In this document: positions 14,970-27,600 of the stretch, piece by piece
How the letters are laid out: each line of letters starts with the position of its first letter
Position numbering within the stretch: position 1 is the stretch's first letter
Assembly: GCA_963930645.1 (NCBI GenBank)
Contig: OZ005652.1
Location: 319,112,244-319,176,243, forward strand
Length of the DNA stretch: 64,000 nt
Direction of reading: 5' to 3'
Origin: Salticus scenicus
Taxonomy: Eukaryota; Arthropoda; Arachnida; Araneae; Salticidae
The notes under the pieces: generated by a model
What the model saw: only the letters and a program-made list of their open reading frames with translations
Database searches by the model: none
What the model was told of the DNA's origin: nothing
Program-made: the position numbers and the translations under genes

Positions 14970-17900
14970 AGTTTAGAGAATTTTGAAAACAATGACAGAA
15001 ATTAATAAGATAAAAGAGACATGCATATAAAATGATTTTCTGAAGATAGAATGCCTCTTAAAGAAATAAAAAATACAAGGATTTCAGTTTCATAAACTAC
15101 AATTGTAGTAATAGTAATGGGAAATAAAACAAAACACAAAAAACTGAACAAATAAACAAAAGAGCAAGAAAAGCTTTAATTGAAGAAAACATAAAAGAAA
15201 GTAACACATGATTAATAACAAAACCTAATCCTCCAAGCCAAAGAGAAATAGCAAAAGAACTAAAAAATATCCTTGTACACTGTAAATACAATTATTCATA
15301 AGGACTTAAATGCAAAAATTGTAAAAAAAAAAAACCAAGTTTCATATGTTTACTGAAGCATAGAAAATCAGTTATAAGAGAAATTCAAGAAAGCTTTACG
15401 AAAGGTATTTAGTGGACAATAAATATGAATATATGATTACTTTAGATGAGGCATTTTATTTTTAAATATTTCTATCTTGACTATTCTAATGGAACAAGAA
15501 AAATCGTCTACTCCCAACCAAAAGCAAATATACCAGAAGGCTGGTTAATCAAATGCCATGAACTATAAATAGATTTAAAAACAGAAAATTATTAGAGAAG
15601 AAGCGTACTCATATTAATAAAAAATAAAAGTAGCAAGGAATGTGAAAGTAAATGTCCTACATCACACTAACAATGTTTTAAAATTGTATTTGAAAAGATC
15701 CAAATGAGAAAGAAAAAATCATTTTTCATCATGACAAATCAACAAACCATGTTCGTAAATTGACAGCTCAATAGCTGGAGAAAATTATGTCTAGAGGAGG
15801 TCAAAATTACACAGAAAAGAAGAATTTCTGACAAATTCTCCTCAAATAAAATCTATGAACTTTTTGGATGTCTTAAATATAATTTCTTTTCTAAAAACCA
15901 AACACATTTAAAGGACTTTCGAAAGTTTTAATGTAAAATAAAATGCTATTTTCCTAGGAACTTGCAGAAAAGTGTTTAGTTCACGGAAACAGCATTGCTG
16001 AACTACCAATCAGAAAAACTGAACACAAGTTTAACACACAAAAGCAATTCATTCTACAAAAAATTATAATTATTGTTTTCAAAGAGTCATTTTTAACAAA
16101 ACAACACTGCTACAGTTAAAAATCTCCTTTTCATTTGGGCACACCTTATATCTGAACATACATCAGTATATGTATTTTAAGAATATTATATTGTAACTTA
16201 AGAACTTTATAGCTGTTTGTTAATAAAATGTACACATCTTAATACATTCTCTTACAAATCTTTAGAATTAAAGAAGTGTTTTGAAACTGTGTTGTGAAGT
16301 GATTGTTACAAAATTGTAAATAATTGTGTTTATTTTTGTATAGATTCTTTCAAAGAGGCTTAGTAAGTTGATAAAGTGCTAAATTTGTGCATTTCTAGTC
16401 GTTTTAGCGTTGAAATAGCCTTATTTTCCCTTAAAAACGCATTAAAAAGCCCCAATAAGGCAGGTAATGGATTTGGCGACTTTTTCCCACCTTGGCGAGA
16501 AAATCCTTATTAAGGATATACCAAATATGGAAGCTCTAATCCCATTGGCTGATGAGATACGGAAATTTCTGGAACCTTCCACGCTTTTCTACAGGGGTAT
16601 ATAAGGAATGTTTTCCCGCCAAGGCGAGTCAGTCAGTTCAGTTCTCAGCCAGCTTCGCTAATGCTTGCATTGTTTTGAGCCTCTTTGAAAGAGACTTGCT
16701 TTTCAAATGCTATTGCTATACAGTTTGTACTGTAGATTTGCTATTGACAGCTGTTGTTTAAGCTGTGTTTACTGGTTGAATTGAAGCTGATACTTGGTTT
16801 ATAGACCTGCATTTTTCTGGAACTTTCTGAGAATAAATTACTGAATTTTTGTATGTTTGGCCTTTCATTCTCGGACAACTCACGACCTTCCAAGTACGCA
16901 ACATTAAGAATATTATATTGTAACTTAAGAACTTTATAGCTGCTTGTTAATAAAATGTACACATCTAAATACATTCTCTTACAAATCTTTAGAATTAAAG
17001 AAGTGTTTTGAAAGGAGAGAAGCTAAAGAAAGTGAATCCTAAGTTTAAAAACAATTAAAAAACAGATAAAATGCTCAATGAACAGTTAGAAAAAAAAAAA
17101 AAAAAAAATTAGGAAGAACCCTCATGTAACAGATTTTTGAAAAAAAAATCTTAATTAAATACATTTTATATTCTTAATAAAAGAATTTTATAATAGGCTT
17201 TTTTATTGTTACACCCAGTCTCCCATTAAATTAGGACTCTCATTAAATGAATTCAACTGCATGTGTAAGGGAATGTTCTCAGAATATAAAATTTAATCAC
17301 AGCTACTAAACTTACTTCATGGCCTCCACTTGTTTCATGCAACATTATACAGAAAGATGTTAACGTTTGATTAACAGTTGCCTGGGCAGCAGTTCTGACT
17401 GCAGCTGATCCAGTATAGTATGAATCAATGCACCGAGTAATCAAGGTTATTACTGAATTAGCTGTCAAACTCTGACCATGTGTACTTGTCATATTTAGAA
17501 GAATCTGAAATAAAATCAAACCATCAATACACAAAGATTTAAAATCAACATGTACTAAACTTCAAAACAATAACATGAAACAACAAAATAAAGCAATAAT
17601 AATAATAAAGAAAAAATTACAAAAAATATTAAAATGTTGATATTGTTATCAAAATGTATTCATAAAACAGGTACAAAAATGGTAGAAATACTAGAAAGAG
17701 TAAAAGTCAGGAAATGACATAAAAAACCAAAAATTCTGAAAATAACAGTATATATTTCTCCATGTGATATTTTTTTTTATTTCATCCTGCGCAATGTTTG
17801 AAAAGGTTTTCACAATATATAATATATCAGTTTAAACTAAAAAAAAAAAAAAAAAAAAATACACATATATATATAAAATTTTGAATAGAAAGTGATAAAA

Positions 17901-20900
17901 AGGTGTAAGAGTTTAAGATAAGTGGGCATGATTAACAAAAAGAAAAAATGTTAATAAAAGCAACAACGACGAATTAAATTATCGAAAAAATGTTTGTAAT
18001 AATAAACACTTCAGGGTTGTTATTTCGTCCACTTTTTTGTCAAAAGTCTGGGACGCTGGACAAAACTGGAAAAAACCTGGACAAAACTGGAAAAAACCAC
18101 AAGAAACTGGACAAAATAAAATCCACAGAACTGTATATGTTCAGTGCATAAAATTATTCTGTTAAAACAATAAATTGCAATTTTAACTTTAAATTAGCAA
18201 TTTTAGCAATAGAAATATTTTATTAAAAATTAATTAATGAAAAGTGTAATTTTATTTTAATCACGATAAAAAAATCATGAAGAAAATGCTAATTACATTA
18301 GTTTACAGTCTGTAGATGTAACAAAGTAAATCTGTTGTGGTGGACTATTATAATATTATCATACTGGGTATTAAGAAAAAAAAAAAAGTTATTTAATGCT
18401 ATGTCTAAATCTTTAAAAACAAAAGAAACAGACACAGCGGTTTAGCCAGAAAAAGATTTCATGCGCAATGTTGAGTTATCTTCAGTACATAATGTTGACA
18501 ATTAAAAATGAAGAATAACTTAACCCCCCCCCCTCCCCCCAACACCCCTATCCACCCTCGAAAGAGATTATTTTCAATATTAAAGTTTTTCACAAACGGC
18601 GTGATTGATTAATACATAGACTATTATAATCTGAAAAATAATTTAAGTTGTTTCTTTGCCATTTTGTACTTAACTTGGAAATATCTTATTTAACATCTCT
18701 ATACTAGGTTTAAAAAAAAAATCTCATAAATGTAGATAGAATGTTTTTATATCAATTTATGTCCACAAGTCCTTTCAAAGCAAAGGTTTCATTTCTATAT
18801 AACACTTTATTTGCAATACCAACATGTCATTTTTTTATTCAATAATTTAAAAAATCAAATTTACATACTTAATCATTTAATAATTTTATATTCTTATTTT
18901 AATTTTGTAAAAAATTATTACTTGGTAATAGAAATTCCAGATGAAAAAATTACAAAATTAAATTTTACTTCCACATAGAAAAGTTATTTATTTTTCACAA
19001 ATGTCTTTAATAATATAAATGTGACATATATGTATATGACTTATATATATGTATATAATAATGATGATTTATTAAGTGCAGTAGAAGCCAAGCAACAGAT
19101 ACAAGATCACTTAAACACCAATGACCAATAAGAATAAAAATTTCTTTATGTTGGAGAAGCTCAAAAAAATGAAGAATTCATCTATAATTAATTTGATAAA
19201 TATGCAGAAACTTTAAGAGAAATAATAAAAATGTTAAGCGACTCCAGTTGACTTTCTGAACATTAAAGTGATTCACTGTTGTTTAAATTAAATAAAGTAA
19301 GAGAAGTCATTAAATAAACAAACGAGAAAATTATAATAAGTGTTTGATTATTTGCACCCAAACAGTATATTGTGTTTAATGGAACGGAATGCATCGAAAT
19401 CTTTTGTGCATCTCTGTAAAAGAACTAATAGTGTTAGATTGACCAAAATGTATACAGTTTGTGTGATATATACTTACCGTAAAATTCCGATAGTAACCCC
19501 CCCCCTTTTTTCAAGAGGAAATCTATCAAAACTGGGGGATGGGTTATAATCGGAAGTTTCCAGAAAAGTACGACGAATTCGGAAGGGGGGGGGGGGTTTA
19601 TAATCGGAAGTTTCACAATGTTTTTTTTTTTTTAAGTATAAATTTATGGTTACTAAATTAATTGTATTAACAATATAATAATACTGATTATTATTTATTA
19701 AATTTTATTAATAATAAACAATTTTTATTATCAGTTCAAATTTTTATTTTAACAACAAAAAGAAAACATATTTGGAATAACAGAAACAGATATGAACATG
19801 TGATAAACAAATCACGATCGTGAAGCGAAGCAGTCTAGAAGATTCGCTAGCAGTTAAAAAAACATTTAATTGCACTGCTATTAACTGATATGAAAGAACA
19901 AAATAGGGTGAGCGATAACTATTAAAGTTACATATGCAAGTACTATTACGGAGTTATTACGCTATTTAATAATTTAAAATTAAAAAGAGAATTTAAAAAG
20001 TATGTTTGCAACGCTCATGGGAAAAACGAAAGAATGGCGAACTTAGCCGCCAAAGGTAAGGGAGGAGGGGTTACAAACGAAATTTTCTGAAAAAGTAAAG
20101 TACGTCAAAATTCGGGGGGGGGTTATAATCAGGAGGGGGGTTACTATTGGAATTTTACGGTATAACTTGTATATGACATGGTTGCCAAGCTACCTAGAAA
20201 ACCTGGAATAGGGAATTGAAAAATCGACTCTAAAAGTCAGGGAATTTGAATATTTTAGCCAGAATCTGGAAAAGTCAGTGAATTTCACATGATGATTGCC
20301 ATAAAATAAACAGTTTTTCTGCCAACTTAGTCATTTTTCCATTCCCCCCCCCCTCTCTCTCTTTAGCTTCCTCCATTTGTTTTAAACACCCCCCCCCCAC
20401 CCTTCTTTTTCGCTCATGAAAAAAAATTCTTATCTCGCTCATAAGCAACAGATTCTATCACTATGTGTAATATTTATCATATGTAACTTTGTTTTCAAGT
20501 GGTACCATAATTATTTTGCCCACAACACAGACAATGCTCAATATACGATTAGACTGGGGTTTTTTTAGACTACTTCTGGAAAACCTGGAAAAGTCAGGGA
20601 ATTTCATTCTCCTATTTGAGTGGCAACCCTGATATGAATTCAGAGCTCAATCAAATGAGGCATTCAGACACCATCGCATTTTAGATAAATTTGGACTATA
20701 GGCCATAATATTACAGAATTTTTCGTTATTTCCCTGTAAAAAAAACTATAAATGCTAGATTCACCAAAATAAATCTATATGATTCATTTGACAGTGACCG
20801 ATAACATGTATATAAAGTTTCAGCTGAATTGAATAATCAATTCAGATGCTATCACACTTTAAATTATTTGAGCCCATAGGCTATAATGATAAAGAATTTA

Positions 20901-21617
20901 TTTTTGTGTCCCGGTTAAAAAAAATAAAAGAAACTGTTCTAGATTCTCTAAGATGTATACAGTTTGTGCTACGATAACCTATAACATATGCATGAACTTT
21001 TAGGACATTTGAACAAAGCATTTAGACAATATTGTGTTCACTCTACTCAGATATACATACACCCATCGTAAATAGCAAAAATGAACTCATGGAACCTCAA
21101 AACATGTAGATACACAAACATCATAAAGTCAAATTTTTGTCATGATTACAATACTTTCCTTACCTATGTATTTTCAGAAAGTAAAAAATTCTATGAAAGA
21201 TATGTGAACCATTCATTTCATGATGCTTAATAACAAATTTTTTATAACGACTATGAGGGATGAGATGACAATGTAGTTGAAAGCAGTGGGGAGAGGGGAA
21301 TTAAAATTGAAACTATAAACTATTACTTTTGCATCCAATCCACCCTTAGAAAAATAGCTATATTTATTTATTAAATATTGTTAACTTTGCATGTCTATAT
21401 CAATCATTCATGTCTATTTTGAAATATTTAAATTGATTACATTCACATACACAGGGTTCAGGAATTCATTAAAAAAAATGGTCATCAACAAAAAATTCTT
21501 GTAGCCCATAAAAAATATTCTCCACTGTTTTCTTTCTTTCTTTCTTTTTGTTCAGTTTCAAAATTTATTTGAATATAGAAATTCAGATTCTATATATAAA
21601 AACCAATTATTTATAAG

Positions 21618-21652
<35 letters not shown>

Positions 21653-24600
21653 CAGGAAACACTTGTTTAACATCATGAAACTGGTTTTATTATTTTTATT
21701 AAACCAATACACCATCAGCATTGATACACCATTACACAGGTACAACAATTCAGCACCAGGTCGATAGCATGCACAGACAGGAGCAGTTTAAACCAATTCC
21801 CTAAAATAGTGCAATAATTTAACACCGAGTTGTGAAACATGCACAGAGATGTGTAAATCCCCTAATTAAACACAGTGTCTCAAAAAGTGGTGAGAGAAGC
21901 AGGAATCAAAACAGCAAAAGTAGAATTGGAGCCCGATTCTGGGAGCAATTCTTTCACCGAAATATATATTTAATTGATAAAAGAACTTTTCATATATATA
22001 TGGAAAGGATAAAGGTAATTTTTAATTTAGTACTTGCAAATAATTAATAGTGGACAAAACGGTATTTTGTCCGGGACTGTTTTAACCAGGTTTTTTCCAC
22101 TATGGAAAAAACCGAACAACCCTGAAACACTTCCAGTGAAAAACACAAATCCGCTGATGGGTGTTTTTCACATGAAGTGTTTACAATAATAAAACAAAAT
22201 TACAATAATAAAACAAAATTACTATTATTATACAACCTGGAAAATATTTTTATGCTCTATATTTCAAAATATATCTAATTTTCTCATTCAATGATAAAAT
22301 AATCTGGTGTGTCACTCACACGACTTTCTCTTACCCTGAAATACAGTTGAAGATTAAGAGGTAAGATAATGAGTACTGTTATGTAAATCTATGTTACACA
22401 ATTCAAATTAGGCTTTGGAAGAGTTTTATATGATAATTAGTTCTGTGTGAGGGGGGACTACTGCCCCCCCTCAACCCCCCATTTCATTAATGCACCTACA
22501 TTTATACAGAATTTAATTCGGTTATTAAAAAAAAAATTCTGTTTTTAAAAAATAATTTATTAAAATTATTATTTAAACAAATTATCTTTTATGATATTGC
22601 AGACGATTTCTATATTAGAGAAGTAGTATAACACTAAATATCCAAAAAAATCTGGAGTGACTCCACTCGACTTTCCGAACATTGAGTAATTAACAGTTTT
22701 GTAGATAAAGTAAACAAAGAGTAGTTGTTAAACAAACAAAAGAGAGAAAACCATAATACAGTGTTTCAGTATTTTTCTCCATCTATTACACGTTGTTTTA
22801 TTTAACGCTACTGAACTTTGAGCCCATAGATCATAATGATAAAGAAATTTTCGTTGTGTCCCTATAAAAACCTATAAATGCTAGATTCACCAAAATGCTT
22901 ATAGTTAGTGCAACAGTGATTTATAATACTCATATAAATTTTCAGCTGAATTCAATAAGGCGTTTAGATGCTATCGTACTTTTAAAAATTTAGTCCCATA
23001 GGCCATAATGATAAAGAATTTTTCTTTGTGTCCCTGTAAAAAAACCGTAAGTGCTAGATTCACCGAAATCTACACAGTTAGTTCAACTGTGATCTATAAC
23101 ATGTGTAAAAATTATTTGCTCGGATTAATAAGGCGTTTAGACGCTATCACATTTTTAAAAATTTGGCCCCATAGGCATAATGATAAAGAATTTTTCTTTG
23201 TGTCCCTGTAAAAAAACTATAAGTGCTAGATTCTCCAAAATCTACACAGATTGAGTATTTGTGATCTATAATATGTGTATAAAATTTTTGCTCAATTGAA
23301 TAAGGCGTTTAGATGCTATCGCACTTTTAAGATTTTGCTCCCATAGGCCATAATGATAAAGAATTTTTCTTTGTGTCCCTGTAAAAAAACTACAAGTGCT
23401 AGATTCACCAAAATCTATAGGGTTCGTACTATGGTGACTTACAATATGCGTACCAACTTTCAGGTTAATCGAACAAAGCGTTTAGACGCTAGCGTGTTCA
23501 CTCACAGACATACACACATACATACATATATCATCGTAAAAATAGTGAAAACGGACTCAGGGGACCTCAAAACGTATAGAAACATCAAAATCTCGAATTC
23601 GGATTTTTGACATGATTACAATACTTTCCTCACTATAGTGTTCGGAAAGTAAAAAGTTGAATTTATTCTCAATATTACTTTTTTTACTTTCTTCTATATG
23701 TAATACTGTAAAAGCACTTATTTTCGCGGGGCTTTAATTTTCGCGATTTTCGCGAGCCCATCGTAATCGCGAAAATTTAAGCCTCGCGAAATACTTTTTT
23801 TTTCCCTTCGCCTCAAATAATAATAAAAAATCAGGAAATTTTCACTTACCAGCCAAGGCCAAAGTTGATGTATAAGCAACGCTGTAAGAATGAATTGTTT
23901 TCAGAGCAATGGAGAGGGGGGGGGATGAAATTTTCGGACAAAAGGAAGTTTCTTAAAATGCCTTATGCAAAACGGGTTCTGTATTTAGGTACTTTTTTAC
24001 TTTAGAATTTTTCAACTTTCGGTTCTATTCATATAAAATTCGCGAAATTTTCAGCTCGCGAAATCACCGATATCTTCATTTTCGCAAAAATTACGGCTCG
24101 CGAAAATAAGTGCTTTTACAGTATACAGAAAGTATTGGATTTGAGAAAATTTTCGACCCCTGTTTTTTGATGGATTTACATGTTTTGGGATGTCTAGATT
24201 ACAAAATAATAGTTTTTAGAAAATGTGTCTGTCTGTCTGTATTATTTTTTTGTGGACGCTGTATCTCACGAACCAATGAATGAAATTTCACCAAACTTGG
24301 TATTTAGTTGCACCCTGACATGAACTGGTGCTGATTAGATTTGGGGATCAATAGCTCAATAGGTGGCGCTGTGATCGCATTTTATGCAAATTTTTAACAT
24401 GGCAGCATAGGACAAAATTCCGTATAAATGGGCATAATGAGAGTTATTTTAAACTTGTGTTTGTAAAATTAATATGAATTATTGATAATAGTAGTAGGTA
24501 ACTAGGAAAAAAATTTTTTGCATGTGGGGGCATCGGTTCTCCCCCCTGGGGCGGAAGTACCCCCCTGGGGAAGTAAATTTTCAAGATGGGTATCTTTCGA

Positions 24601-27600
24601 AAGGTCTCGTTGAAAATAGAGTGCGCATGGGGGGCATCGGTTCCACCCCTCCACTGGGGGGGGAGTACCCCCCTGGGGGCAAAGTTTCAAGATGGGTATC
24701 TTTTGAAAGGTCTCGTCAATACCTTTAAAACGAATGGTTGAACCATAAATCTGTGATAATTTAAAACAAAGTTATCGATTTTTTTTACTTTTAACGAAAA
24801 AAATCTTAGAAAACAAATCAAAGTTTTTTTTTTTTTTAACGAAATTTAACCAAACTTGGTATTTAGTTGGTCCCCGACATAAACTAGTGCTGATAACATT
24901 TGGGGATCAATTGCTCATCAGGTGGCGCTGTGATCTCATGTTTTCTAAATCTTTAACATGGCAGTATAGGACAAAATTTCGTATAAATGTACATAATGAG
25001 AGTTATTTTTAACTTGTGATTCTAAAATTAATATGAGTTATTGATAATAGTAATAGTTAACTAGGAAAAAATTTCTGTGCATGTGGGGGCATCGCTCCGG
25101 GGGGGGGGTAAATTTTGAAGATGGGTATCATTCGAAAGATCTCATCAATACCTTTAAAACGAAACTATAAATTTGTGATAATTTAAAACAAAGTTATCGA
25201 TTTTTTTTTACTTTCAACAAAAAAAAAAAAGAAAAAAAAAATTGTATTTTTTTTTTTAAATATTGTTACTGATTGAATACGTATTACTTTTAACGAAAAA
25301 AAAAACTTAGAAAAAAAAATCGTATTTTTTTTTTTAATATTGTTACTTATTGAACTTATTACTTAGGAAAATATAGAAGAAAGTCTTGTGGTGGCTACAA
25401 CATACTAGTTTTTGTTTTGTTTTGTTTTGTTTTGTTTTGTTAAAAATGAAAAAAAATCAATAACTTTATTTTAAATTATCACAGATCGATGGTTCAACCA
25501 TTCGTTTTAAAGGTATTGGCGAGCTCTTGAAAGATACCCATCATGAAAATTTACTCCCCTCGAGGGGGGACTCCCCCCCAGGGGGGAGAGACGAAGCTCC
25601 TACATACACAATTTTTTTTTCCCAGTTGACTATCTCTATTACAAAAAATATATATTCGTTTCATTTGATTTAGTGCAGTCTATATATGTTAAACTCTACT
25701 TACCTGCAATTTCCCCCATAGACGTAATATATTTGAATACTTTTGAGTGTCCCTGTACACGAACCATTTGCTTCATCTCAACCTAAAGCTTACTGTAGCA
25801 TCCCTATATGATATTTGGAATTTCTGGTACTATTTGTTCTTGAGGTATGCTGATAACAGACAGGCAGACACACAGACCATTCGCTAAAAACATGATTTTC
25901 GTATTCAGGGTACCTCAGAACATGTAAATATAACAAAAACTCACGTTTGAAATTTTGACCCTAAAACAATACTTTCTCGACCCTATGGGTAAGAGAAAGT
26001 AAAAAAAAAAAAAAAAATCAAAAGCTGCCATCACTGCATTTGAAAAAATTATAACTAATAGATATGTACTGAATATACACTTAAAACATTAAAAACCCAT
26101 TAAAATCACCTTCTACAAGCGCTTTTAACTGCAGCCCAAGCAGCCTTCATCAGGTAGGTACGCTCTTGTGAACTTCGCCGTCCGGTGGTTTTGTCAATCT
26201 TCTTCCTCCACTCCGCTCCAGCATATCGCGTCACCTTGTGTCGATTTCCATCTGATCAGTGTTTCATGAGTTACCGTTCGAAAAAATTTCGACAGCCTTG
26301 CGTTTCGCGGCATAAAAATAATTATTATAATTAGCCAATTTACTATAATTTTTAAAGTCTATTTTAATGTTTTCTTCTTGATTTGTTTTGGCTAAAGCTG
26401 TTTTTATATAACCATACTTTATGTCGTTTTCGTGCTCTTTCACCCGCGTTTTTATTTTTCTGCGTTTGGCAAAACCACCGGATGGCGAAGTTCACAAGAG
26501 CGTACCTACCTGATGAAGGCTGCATGGGCTGCAGTTGAAAGCGTTTGTAGAAGGTGATTTTAATGGTTTTTTAATGTTTTAAACGTTTTACCTTTTTTAA
26601 ATTGAATTTTGAATATACACTGTATAGATAAATTTGGTCACTTTTGAATTCAGCTGCCTTGACAAATATCTAAAGAAATATCTGATATATATTTTCTTTT
26701 TTTTTTGTTCTTAAACTTTAGGGGTACAAAGATCGTGTAATACTTCATATATTTCAGCAAAGGTTTTGTCTCAAAAGCAAAAAAATATGGAGTGACTTCA
26801 CTCGACTTTCTGAACATTAATTAGTGGTTTACAAAAAAATTAAAGTAAGACAAGTCGTCAAATAAACAAAAGTGAAAATTATAATAGGGTGTTTGAGTAT
26901 TTTTCTCCATTGTTTAATTTTATGCTATTGCACTTCAAATAATTTGAGCCCATACATCATAATGATAAAGAATTTTTCGTTGTTTTTCTGTAAAAAAACT
27001 ATAAGTGCTAGATTCACCAAAATCCCTGCTGTTTGTACGACTGTGACCTATAATATGTGCATAAATTTTCAGCTCAAATGAATAAGGCATTTAGACACTA
27101 TCACACTTTAAAAAATTTGGGCCCAGATACCATAATGATAACGAATTTTTCTTAGTCTTCATAAAAAAAACATAATACTACAAATTAAATTATTTATAAA
27201 AAGGATTATATATTACGTTTTACTTAAAAAATACCTTAAAAACATCCTTTCACAAGACTCAGCAAATTAATTTCGGGTGTAATTACTCTCCCTCCGGCTT
27301 CTTACCCATACAATAATCTCTCGAATTTTAAACCCAACTCACATCAAGACTCCCTCCTAAAACTAGGTTCAAAATACATCTTAAACAAAAAAACAAACTT
27401 AAAAGATTCCATCGCGCATATCGAAACCGCTATTGACCATATCCCCCCTCTAAAACAGTAAATAATTCGGAATACCGCAATCAAATCTCTTTCTAACGTT
27501 AATAAAAAATACACCGATTCTGAAGATATCCAATGCCTCAAAAAACTTTAAAATAATCGCGATCTCACTTTTTTAATGACAGATAAAACTAATTTAATTA

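Larger units (their letters stand above)
19235..21190 (+). repeat. family C repeat, interrupted by two MITEs
   Basis: The head GCGACTCCAGTTGACTTTCT at 19,239 and units with AGTGTTAGATTGACCAAAAT (19,430) and GCTAGATTCACCAAAAT (20,755) match the array at 22.66-23.66 kb. The tail at 21,050-21,190 ends in the ACTTTCC...GGAAAGT-type hairpin. Insertions at 19,477-20,160 and 20,177-20,631 split it. Confidence 0.65.
18012..22124. mobile_element. hAT-like element, 4.1 kb, carrying nested repeats
   Basis: The inverted ends are CAGGGTTGTT...AACAACCCTG. They are flanked by a perfect 8-bp target duplication AAACACTT (18004-18011 and 22125-22132), the hAT signature. Subterminal GGACAAAACTGGAAAAAACC-type repeats occur at the left, and related GGACAAAACGG and CCAGGTTTTTTCC at the right. 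I see no hAT transposase frame. The interior holds a family C repeat (19,235-21,190), a TA-flanked MITE and a smaller hAT-like MITE. It is probably a non-autonomous or hollowed element. Confidence 0.82.

Noticed and set aside
22800..23640. CRISPR-like direct repeats
   Set aside because: These are long, diverged head-to-tail units without unique spacers, in a eukaryotic intron.
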